A model generated the notes under the pieces. It was not told the DNA's origin, did no database searches, and saw nothing but the letters and a program-made list of their open reading frames with translations. From positions 172,374 to 236,373 of the forward strand of contig JAIEFE010000018.1 in NCBI GenBank assembly GCA_029067085.1: a stretch of 64,000 nucleotides of DNA, in the 5' to 3' direction. Source of the DNA: Lachnospiraceae bacterium (GTDB lineage Bacteria > Bacillota > Clostridia > Lachnospirales > Lachnospiraceae). The translations under genes and the position numbers were made by a program. Of the stretch, positions 53,840 to 62,800 are shown one piece after another. Each line of letters begins with the position of its first letter. Position 1 is the stretch's first letter.

Positions 53840-55380
53840 AGCCGATAAATCCCTGCGGAACAGGGCGGCGCCGCAAAGCCACCTGCCGCACCTTCCAACT
53901 TATCCCCTATCATGTAAAGCGCTTCTTTGGGTTTTACACCGACGCTTAAAGGCTGTTTTCTGTCAGAAGGATTGATCACCACCAGCAGTTTTTCATTTTC
54001 GGTTTTCCGAATAAATGCAAGCGGGTAATTCTCTACTTCCAAAAACTCGATCTCGCCGTCATTTCGGAGCGCTTCATGCGACTGTCTAAAGGCGATCAGC
54101 CGTTTCACCTCACTGTAGAGGGATGTTTCGTCCTCTATCTGGGCAGCTACGGTCGGTCTGTCCGCCGCGCTGTCCTGCCGAATATAAAGCATTTCCGGAT
54201 TCGCCGCCGAAAAACCCGCATTCAGGGAAGCATCCCACTGCATCGGAGAGCGCGAACCTGTTCTCTCATAGCCGCCCTCCACAGAATGGATACCCTCCAC
54301 ATAACGCATCCCGATCTCATCGCCGTAGTAGATAAAGGGTGCACCCGGCATGGTCAGCAGAAAGGCGAACGCAATCTTCATCTCTTCGGGCGTGAGACGT
54401 CTCGCCAGTCTCTCCATGTCGTGATTACCCGAAGGGATACAGATCAGACCGCCGCAGGCCTTTGCATAGCTCTCCTGATATTTTTCCCAGAAAACTTTCA
54501 CATCCCCTTTCCCTTTTTTTGCAAACCAGGGATCATCGCAGCGGAAGAGGTCGTTGTAATGGGAAGGCCCGAAGTGAAGCAGGAAATCCATGTGAAAGCC
54601 TCCCGCCAGAGACTTGTCCGGCTCACCCCACTCAGAAACCATCACCGCTTCAGGAAATTCTCTGTCCAGAAATGCTCTGACATCCTGCCACAGTTTGATG
54701 GTGCCCTTCGCGTCCTCGTCATTTTTGACAAGGGAGTGCGCCATATCCACACGGAACCCGTCGCAGCCGGCGCTCAGCCAGAAACGCATCACATCCTTCA
54801 TAGCCTCTCTCGTCGCCAGAGGTCCGGGCGCATCCATGGGCTGCTGCCATTTTTTTTTGGGATCGGGCTTGTAATATCCGTAATTCAACGCAGGCTGATG
54901 CGAAAAGAAATTGACCCCACAGGCGCCTACGCGCTCGGAAATCCCTTTCAGCGCATTCATGCCGTCCGGCTCCTCCCATGTACTGTCCGTCCAGACATAG
55001 CGGTCGGTAAACTCGTTTCGCTCCGCCTTCATGGACTCACGAAACCATCTGTGATTGACCGACGTATGACCGGGCACCAAATCTAAGAGCACATGCATGT
55101 CCCGATTGTGTGCCTCCTTAAAAAGCCGCACCAGATCCTCGTTCGTGCCGTAGCGAGGTGCGACGGTGAGATAATCCTCCACGTCATAACCCGCATCGTA
55201 GAAGGGCGACTTGAAACAGGGATTCAGCCAGAGAGCGTTACAGCCAAGTCCCTTGATGTAATCCAGCTTTTCGATGATACCGTTTAAATCTCCGATCCCG
55301 TCCGCGTTGGTGTCCCGAAAGGACTGCGGATAGATCTCATAAAAGATTGCCGAGTTCAGCCATTGGGGTCTGTTTGTCAT
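53836..55380 (-). CDS. GH13 alpha-glucosidase-type enzyme
   Basis: 514 aa from the ATG at 55380, after GGAGGAACCTACT. The start SAIFYEIYPQSFRDTNADGIGDLNGI and the calcium-site-like DTNADGIGD belong to oligo-1,6-glucosidase/alpha-glucosidase-type GH13 proteins. Catalytic residues: nucleophile in GFRVDMAH, acid/base in MVSEWGEP, stabiliser in SGNHDMER. The QpDLN-type motif near PALNYGYY is altered. No signal peptide, so it acts on imported or phosphorylated oligosaccharide. Its stop overlaps the PfkB kinase start. The substrate is open; sucrose- or isomaltose-type alpha-glucosides are reasonable. Confidence 0.92.
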   Translation of the reverse strand: MTNRPQWLNSAIFYEIYPQSFRDTNADGIGDLNGIIEKLDYIKGLGCNALWLNPCFKSPFYDAGYDVEDYLTVAPRYGTNEDLVRLFKEAHNRDMHVLLDLVPGHTSVNHRWFRESMKAERNEFTDRYVWTDSTWEEPDGMNALKGISERVGACGVNFFSHQPALNYGYYKPDPKKKWQQPMDAPGPLATREAMKDVMRFWLSAGCDGFRVDMAHSLVKNDEDAKGTIKLWQDVRAFLDREFPEAVMVSEWGEPDKSLAGGFHMDFLLHFGPSHYNDLFRCDDPWFAKKGKGDVKVFWEKYQESYAKACGGLICIPSGNHDMERLARRLTPEEMKIAFAFLLTMPGAPFIYYGDEIGMRYVEGIHSVEGGYERTGSRSPMQWDASLNAGFSAANPEMLYIRQDSAADRPTVAAQIEDETSLYSEVKRLIAFRQSHEALRNDGEIEFLEVENYPLAFIRKTENEKLLVVINPSDRKQPLSVGVKPKEALYMIGDKLEGAAGGFAAPPCSAGIYRL

Positions 55381-55436
55381 AGTAGGTTCCTCCATTCTGT
55401 CATTTTCTATTTTCTGATTCTACAATATCTTTATTA

Positions 55437-58400
55437 TCACAGCAACAGCTCCTCCATCTTCGCCAGTGCCTCCTCCGTCAGGGAAAGCAGCGTCTCCTCA
55501 TCTTTCTCGATCACGCCGCACTTCTTATAATTGAGGAAAAAGGCGGGACCGGCCTTGGGATCGAAGCGGAGCCTGCCGTTAAATTCGCCGACAAGCAGCG
55601 GAATATTTTCCACCCGGATGGCAGCGTCAGGCAGAAGCGTAAAGCGCACCCTCTCATCCTTCCCCTTCACTTCCGGCATAAAGAGCGCGTGCGCATGAGA
55701 ACGGATCAGCGCGATGCGCAGAAGATTTTCTGCCGACTTCGGAATTTGACCAAATCGGTCAAGAAGTTCCTCCCGCATATCCTCACATTCCCTCTCGTTC
55801 TCTATACCCGCAATTCGCTTATAGATATCCAGCTTCTGCGTCTCATTGACAATGTACTCCGCCGGAATGTAGGCGTCCACATCCAGATCCACAAGGGTAT
55901 TGAAATCCTCCATGACTTCGATCCCTTTCTTCGTCCTGACCGCCTCATTCAACATCTTGCAGTAGAGATCGTACCCCACCGCCTGCATATGCCCATGCTG
56001 GCTCTTCCCCAGAAGGCTGCCCGCGCCGCGGATCTCCAGATCGCGCATGGCGATCTTGAAGCCGCTGCCCAGATCCGTAAATTCGCGGATGGCTTCCAGG
56101 CGTTTTTCCGCCACCTCTTTCAAGACCTTATCCCGCTTATACATGAGAAAGGCATAGGCGGTACGGTTGGAACGCCCCACGCGGCCTCTGAGCTGGTAGA
56201 GCTGGGACAAGCCCATCTGATCGGAATCGTGGATGATCATGGTATTCACGTTGGAAATGTCCAACCCCGTCTCAATGATGGTAGTCGCCACCAGTACGTC
56301 AATCTCACCGTTCACGAAATCGTACATGATGCGTTCCAGTTCCGACTCCTTCATCTGCCCGTGAGCAAAAGCAACGTTGGCCTCGGGAACAAGTTCGCTG
56401 ATCGCTGCCGCCACGTCCGCGATATTATTAACGCGGTTATAGACATAGTAGATCTGTCCCTGCCTTGCAAGCTCCCGGACAATAGCCTCCCTGACCATCT
56501 CTTCATTGTATTCGCAGACAAAGGTCTGGATCGGCAGCCTGTCCTCCGGTGCCTCCTCCAGAACGCTCATATCACGGATTCCCACGAGGCTCATATGGAG
56601 CGTCCGGGGGATAGGTGTGGCAGTCAGCGTAAGCACGTCCACGTTCTCTTTGAGCTTCTTGATCTTCTCCTTATGTGCCACGCCGAAACGCTGCTCTTCG
56701 TCGATGATAAGAAGCCCCAAATCTTTATATTCCACATCTGCAGACAGTACGCGGTGGGTGCCGATCACGATATCCACCATGCCCTTCTTTAAGTCCGCTA
56801 TGGTCTTTTTCTGTTCCGCCGTCGAACGGAAACGGGAGAGCAAGTCGATGCGCACGGGAAAATCCTTCATCCGCTGTACAAAGGTGTGATAATGCTGCTG
56901 TGCAAGGATCGTTGTCGGCACCAGATAGACCACCTGCTTGTTTTCCTGCACAGCCTTGAAGGCGGCCCGGATGGCGATCTCCGTTTTGCCGTAGCCCACA
57001 TCGCCGCAGATCAGGCGGTCCATGATCTTTTCGCTCTCCATATCCTCCTTGGTGGCAGCGATGGCAGCGATCTGATCCTCCGTCTCCTCAAAAGGAAACA
57101 TCTCTTCAAATTCCCGCTGCCAGACCGTGTCCTGCCCATAGCAATAGCCTGTGGACGCCTGTCTTGTCGCATAGAGTTCCACCAGATCGGAAGCCACCTC
57201 CTCCACTGCCGTTCGCACCTTCGACTTGGTTCTCGTCCACTCCTGTGTGCCCAGCTTGTTGAGCTTCGGTTTTGCGCCCGCATCCGCAGAGGCGTATTTC
57301 TGAATCACGTCAAGGCCCGTCGCCAACACATAGAGGACACCGCCGTCACGATAGGATATCTTCATATAGTCCTTGGTGACGTGATCCACCTCCACCTTCT
57401 CGATGCCCTGATAGATGCCCAGACCATGGCTTTCGTGTACCACAAAATCGCCTACCTTAAGGTCATTGAAATCTTGAATCTTCTGCCCCTGATAGACTTT
57501 TTTCTTCTTCTTTTTTTTCTTCTCCGCGCCGAAGATATCGCTTTCCGCGATCACCATAAATTTCAGGAGCGGATACTCAAATCCCTTTTTTACACGGCCG
57601 TAGGCCGTCATCACCTCACCCGGCTGCACCTCGCGCATAGGATCTTCCGTATAGAATGCACTGATCTCCAGTTCCCGCAGATCCTCGGCAAGACGTTTCG
57701 CTCTGGTCCTTGAACCGGAGAGCAACAGAATGCGGTATCCCTTTTTCTTATAAGCCTTCAGATCCTTCACCAGCGCGTCGAAGCTGTTATTATAGGAGGA
57801 GAGGCTTCTCGCCTGTACAGCGTACTTATGATCTGTCTTAACAAGTGGATTCCTGCTCTCCATGGCAGAAAGGCTTACTGTCCGCAAGGCGCCAAGCTTA
57901 GCTGCCGCCTCCGCCGCAGGGTAGAGTACGTCCATCTGTCCGGGCAGACATAAGCCCTTCTCTGCGCGGTGGCTCATGCTCTCCCGAAACTCAAATTCCA
58001 CCGCATCCACGTGTTCTTTGATCCGAAGCGGTTCGTCCAGAAAAACACAACTCTCATCCGGAGAAAGACATGCCAGAAAAGATTCCGGCTTCGGAACAAA
58101 ATAACGTACGTAGCTCTCCAGATTCACAACATTGTAGGAGAGCCCCAGTTCGAGAAGCGTCTCCGAAAGCTCCCTCACCTGTACTTCGATGCGGTGAGCC
58201 TCCTCCGTCTTTCTCTGCTGCCGCAGGACTTCCGCCTGCTTTTTTCCCTCCTCACGGATTCGGGCAAGTCCCTCCGTGAGCTCCTTCCTTGTCAGAACAA
58301 GTTCCGTCGCGGGATAGACCGCCACAGACTCCAGTTTTTCGATGGAACGCTGGCTTAAGACGTCGAAGCTGCGGATGGACTCGATCTCATCCCCCCACAG

Positions 58401-58976
58401 CTCGATTCTATAGGGATTTTCCTCCGTCAGGTCAAAGATGTCCACAATGCCGCCCCGGATAGAAAACTGCCCCGGCGTCTCCACCTGATAAGCATTCTCA
58501 TAGCCCAGCTCCACCAGTTTTGCCGAAAGTTTCCTCTCATCCACAGGGGTCTGCTTATCAAGCCGCAGTACCCATTTACTCCATGCCTCCAGAGTCGGCT
58601 GGATCGTCATCAGTGCGTCGAAGGTGGTGATCACTGTGAGCGGTATCCCTTCCGAAAGCCGCCGAAAACACCTGATCCGCTCCGTGGTCAGTCGGTTTCC
58701 GTGTATGTCCGCCTGAAAAAAGATCAGATCCTTAGCCGGATACAACATGACATTTCTGTCATAAAATTGGTAATCCTCATACAGCTCTTTCGCACGCAAA
58801 TCGCTGTAAGTAACAATGAGCTTATGGCGAAAACTCTCGCTCAGACCGTATATCATATGCAGTTTTTGTGAATCCACACAGCCGGAAAGCGCGGCCGACG
58901 CCACCTTTTTTGCAAGGAGGCTCCGGATTTCTTCGTATGCGCCCAATTCCGTAAGCGGAGTCAATAATGCTTTCAT
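55437..58976 (-). CDS. mfd: Transcription-repair coupling factor
   Basis: 1179 aa, full length for Mfd (1148 in E. coli). N-terminal UvrB-like domains with FSIRGGIVDIFDLTEENPYRIELWGDEIESIR; RNA-polymerase-interaction domain around DLKVGDFVVHESHGLGIYQGI; RecG-like translocase with Walker A GDVGYGKTEIA, DEEQRFG, TATPIPRTLHMS, and RGRVGRSNRTAYAF; TRCF C-terminal domain after residue 1000. Mfd removes RNA polymerase stalled at lesions and recruits UvrA. A run of nine lysines (about residue 490) precedes the polymerase-interaction domain. It follows pth by 6 bp, the conserved Firmicutes order. Confidence 0.97.
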   Translation of the reverse strand: MKALLTPLTELGAYEEIRSLLAKKVASAALSGCVDSQKLHMIYGLSESFRHKLIVTYSDLRAKELYEDYQFYDRNVMLYPAKDLIFFQADIHGNRLTTERIRCFRRLSEGIPLTVITTFDALMTIQPTLEAWSKWVLRLDKQTPVDERKLSAKLVELGYENAYQVETPGQFSIRGGIVDIFDLTEENPYRIELWGDEIESIRSFDVLSQRSIEKLESVAVYPATELVLTRKELTEGLARIREEGKKQAEVLRQQRKTEEAHRIEVQVRELSETLLELGLSYNVVNLESYVRYFVPKPESFLACLSPDESCVFLDEPLRIKEHVDAVEFEFRESMSHRAEKGLCLPGQMDVLYPAAEAAAKLGALRTVSLSAMESRNPLVKTDHKYAVQARSLSSYNNSFDALVKDLKAYKKKGYRILLLSGSRTRAKRLAEDLRELEISAFYTEDPMREVQPGEVMTAYGRVKKGFEYPLLKFMVIAESDIFGAEKKKKKKKKVYQGQKIQDFNDLKVGDFVVHESHGLGIYQGIEKVEVDHVTKDYMKISYRDGGVLYVLATGLDVIQKYASADAGAKPKLNKLGTQEWTRTKSKVRTAVEEVASDLVELYATRQASTGYCYGQDTVWQREFEEMFPFEETEDQIAAIAATKEDMESEKIMDRLICGDVGYGKTEIAIRAAFKAVQENKQVVYLVPTTILAQQHYHTFVQRMKDFPVRIDLLSRFRSTAEQKKTIADLKKGMVDIVIGTHRVLSADVEYKDLGLLIIDEEQRFGVAHKEKIKKLKENVDVLTLTATPIPRTLHMSLVGIRDMSVLEEAPEDRLPIQTFVCEYNEEMVREAIVRELARQGQIYYVYNRVNNIADVAAAISELVPEANVAFAHGQMKESELERIMYDFVNGEIDVLVATTIIETGLDISNVNTMIIHDSDQMGLSQLYQLRGRVGRSNRTAYAFLMYKRDKVLKEVAEKRLEAIREFTDLGSGFKIAMRDLEIRGAGSLLGKSQHGHMQAVGYDLYCKMLNEAVRTKKGIEVMEDFNTLVDLDVDAYIPAEYIVNETQKLDIYKRIAGIENERECEDMREELLDRFGQIPKSAENLLRIALIRSHAHALFMPEVKGKDERVRFTLLPDAAIRVENIPLLVGEFNGRLRFDPKAGPAFFLNYKKCGVIEKDEETLLSLTEEALAKMEELLL

Positions 58977-58982
58977 GTATTG

Positions 58983-59627
58983 CTATTCTCCGGTTTCTGC
59001 TGCCTGCGTCTTCTCTTCGGCAGCTTCGTCATTTTTCCTGTCCTTTTTCTCCTGTGCCTTTTTGCGCGCATTGTACCGATTCATGGCGGCATCTGCACCC
59101 TCCGCGATGATCGTCTCAATGGCGAGGGTCGCGCGCCTTGCACTCTCATTCATCAGTTCCCGCTCTTCCGCCAGAAAATGCCCCAGTACATAGTCCGCCA
59201 GATCCATTTTTGGGGGCTTCTCCCCCACGCCCATACGCACCCGTATAAACTCATCATGCCCCAGATGCAGAATGATATTTTTCAAGCCGTTGTGACCGCC
59301 GTCGCTTCCGCGTTTGCGAATCCGGAGCTGGCCCGGATCCAGACTCACGTCGTCCGAGATCACAATGAGCTCATGTTTCTCGTCCACCTTATAAAAGTCT
59401 ATGACGGACCTTATGCTTTCACCACTCAGATTCATGTAGGTGAGAGGCTTTACAAGCACCGCTTTCTCCCCTGCGATAATGCCCTTGCCGATCACGGCTT
59501 TATGCTTCTTTTCTCCCAGAACAATATCGTTTTTCTCCGCGATCGCATCGATCACGTCAAAGCCGATGTTATGTCTGGTGTTGCGATATTTTCCGTCCGG
59601 ATTGCCCAAACCTGCAATGATGTACAT
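58983..59627 (-). CDS. pth: Peptidyl-tRNA hydrolase
   Basis: 214 aa from the ATG at 59627 (GAGGGCGCC upstream), because the family starts with YIIAGLGNPDGKY; the track's extra 23 residues are not part of it. The catalytic histidine is in NTRHNIGFDVID, and further family blocks are KPLTYMNLSGESI, DDVSLDPGQLRIRKRGSDGGHNGLKNI and RVRMGVGEKP. The core ends at about residue 190; the last 25 residues are a charged K/E-rich tail. It recycles peptidyl-tRNA dropped from ribosomes. Forms the pth-mfd pair. Confidence 0.96.
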   Translation of the reverse strand: MYIIAGLGNPDGKYRNTRHNIGFDVIDAIAEKNDIVLGEKKHKAVIGKGIIAGEKAVLVKPLTYMNLSGESIRSVIDFYKVDEKHELIVISDDVSLDPGQLRIRKRGSDGGHNGLKNIILHLGHDEFIRVRMGVGEKPPKMDLADYVLGHFLAEERELMNESARRATLAIETIIAEGADAAMNRYNARKKAQEKKDRKNDEAAEEKTQAAETGE

Positions 59628-59780
59628 GGCGCCCTCGATTCTGAATATTTCATTTTGGATCAATGCGAAACTCATCTCATAAATGAATTTGTCCATACTA
59701 TTTTAACAATATTTTTGCATTGATACAAGAAATGTTTCTGGATAGAGCAAATCATGTCCCGCTTTCGCTCATACATAAAA

Positions 59781-59820
59781 TAAAGGCGCTCCCTTTGGAT
59801 TTCTCCAAAAGAAACGCCTC
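59781..59820 (-). terminator. Terminator of the BspA-like gene
   Basis: Minus strand GAGGCG-TTTC-TTTTGG-AGAAAT-CCAAAGGGAGCGCC followed by TTTATTTTA, 9 bp past the stop codon. Confidence 0.75.
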
Positions 59821-59828
59821 TGTTTAGA

Positions 59829-62800
59829 TTACAAAAGTCTTTTTATCCCCGATAACTTCCTGACTACACTATCAAACGTCTCCATTCTCCTGGCTGTAAT
59901 CTTAAACTTGACAGTCTTCATACCGGCGTAATTCCCTTTTCCTTTGATCACAACACTCGCTGTACCCTTCTTTGTATTGTTTACATAACTTCCCTGTGCG
60001 ATTTCATAATCCACTCCATATACAAGCCTGTTATCATTACCCAGCATTACAGCAATATCCTCTTTTGCAAGATAAACTTTTTTACCCGTGTAACTTTTCG
60101 GCGTAATTGTAATCTTTGCTTTCTGTAAACTACTATTTTTTATAGTATATGTAGTATTTAAAGTTCCTTCATATTTCCCCTTGCCGATAACGCTCATACA
60201 TACATCTGTATTAACAGGAACGATATCTTTTTCAGTCAGCTTTGTAATCCCGTCGCTCAGCATATAAGTTACCTCATAATCACTGCCGGCTTTTAGCGTA
60301 TTCCCATATGAATCTCTGAGTATGGGTTTACTGATATATTTTCCTGCCTTATTTACATAGGTTACATCTGCAGCAATCAGAGTGAGCGCATCTTCCGTAT
60401 CGGCAATATTTTTCTTCTTTATCGAAAATTTCACGCTTATACTTCCCTTGTAATTTCCGATGCCCTTTATAACAGCCGTCGGTGCTTTATCTGATGAAAG
60501 ATCTGCTATATTTTTATTGTTTTTACAGGAAATTTTATAATCTGTTCCTTCTATCAGCTTTACATCGCCAAATTTAAGTTCCACGCCTGGTTTAGCGCCT
60601 CCGGCAGAATACTTAACAGTTAAATTTTGTGGAAGTTCACTGATCATATTTTGTTCATCCATATTTAGATCATATGCAGTAATTTTAAAGCTTTTCTTAA
60701 TACTTCCCGTATATTTGCCAATACCTTTAACCGTCATGCGCACTGTTCCGACTTTTTTACGATCGCTGGTATAATCGATAAGATAATCCCTTCCCTCAGA
60801 CAGCGTAATCCCATCGAGTCTCACAGTAATACTCTGTCCTTGTTCTTTTCCACTATATACCTTATTTCTGATCCCTTCTATCTGTGCCTTATTGATCGAT
60901 ATTCCATTAATCTTAAACTTAACTTTTTTCACTCCGGCATAATCACCCATTCCGGTGATCACCGCATATGCCGTTCCCGTTTCGCAGTTGTTCTCATAAC
61001 TTACCTTATAATCCACATCTCTCGTTAGCGGCTCATTTTTAGATTTCATGTAAACGATCAGTTCAGACTCTGACAACGTGACGGCATTCCCATTATCATA
61101 AACTTTATCTTTTATTTTAACTGTCTTAGCTTTTTCAATCAGCTGTTTATCCGTAATGGAAAGCCTGAGATTCACACTTCCGGTAAAGTTTCCTCTTCCC
61201 TCTATTTTGACTGTATAATCGCCCACCTCACGATAAGCTCCGTAAACTGTACCTGCGTCAGAATAAATGGCTGTATAATCTTTTTGGGCAGAAAGTTTTT
61301 TACCGTTATAAGTCACTTTAGGCTCTTTCTTCTGCGATTGTCCATTATATGACAAAGTAATATCATCCGCCGATATAAAAGGATCGTTCGTTATATCAAT
61401 CGGATTTATTTTGAAAAATGCCTTCGCTGTTCCTGAATAATTTCCCTTTCCTTTCACAATAACCGCAGGAGAGGAATCTGACGGACTTGACTCGTTAAAG
61501 TCATAGTTTGCCTTAACATTGTTTTTATAACTGATCGTATAGTCTGTTCCGGCTTTAAGTCTCTGCCTCCCATCATAAACACGAACATCCGGCTTAAGCG
61601 CTTTACCTGTATAAATCTGTTCCGAAACTCCGGCGATCCAAAGTCCGTCCGGTATCACGCCGTTTTCTGGCATATCTCCTTCCGGAATTTCTTCGTTGTC
61701 TCCTTCCTCCGGTTCATCTGTTATTCTCTCCCATTTTGCACGCAGCACAATATTCTCAGTCACCGGTTGGGAAAAATCATATAATGTTTCATGCAAATAC
61801 CAACCTAAAAATTTATACCCACTCCTTACAGGTGCTGTCGGACATGCTACCGGCGTATTCTTTGGCACCTGAACGGCAGAAACCGTACTGCCGCCCTGTG
61901 AATCAAAGGTTACAGTATATTCGTCATTTTCCACGTTTCCGTCTGCACTGACAGATGTCACTTTGAATCCCCATGTCGTACCGGAATCATCCGAAACCAG
62001 TTTGATCTTAACCGTATCTCCCTCTACTTCAACAATCTGCCCCGCCAACTGGGTACCGGTATATTTACCAACCTGTTTCCCCGCAACATCGTAAATATAT
62101 AGATAATCGAACCCCTCTTCTATATCGGTGCGGGCGTCAAAAGCTACATATAACTTTTCCGCCCCTTCCTTAGTATAGATCCAGAAATCTGAACTATTAA
62201 CCGGATAATTATGCTCGCTCTCCAATTCATTTACACTGCTGCATAGATATCCGTTGTTCACAACTGTAACGTTACATTCTTTATAAACCCCGCTGCCATC
62301 CTGCGCTTCTACCCTGATCACTGCACCGCCTTTTGCATGTGCGGTTACCCGGCCGTTTTCGTCCACAGATGCGATCTCTTCATCCGATGAACTCCATATG
62401 ACCGCCTTGTTTTCCGCTGTAGAAGGTGATACTGTCGCAATCAGCGTATCACTTTCAAAAGCCTCAAGGGACAGGGAAGTCTTATTCAAACTAATCGAAG
62501 TAACAGGCTGTGCTACAGTGACCTTGCAGGAAGCACTGAGATCTCCGACTGTTACCTTGACCGTCGCAGTTCCTAAAGATTTCGCATTGACAACTCCGTT
62601 ATTGTCTACAGAAACTATACTTTCATCGGTACTTTTCCATACCACTTCGTCTGTAAAATCTGATGGAGCAACACGCAAAATGAGAGTCGCCTTAACACCC
62701 TTTGCAATCTTTATTTCTGTATTATTTAATGATACCGATGTCGCTTTTACCTCATTATGTACAAAGGCTGCCCCTATACTACTCGCATACGTTTCCGCAT

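Noticed and set aside
55689-56792. 367-aa plus-strand ORF (and the 275-aa one at 56886)
   Set aside because: Both lie fully within mfd on the opposite strand with no ribosome binding site.
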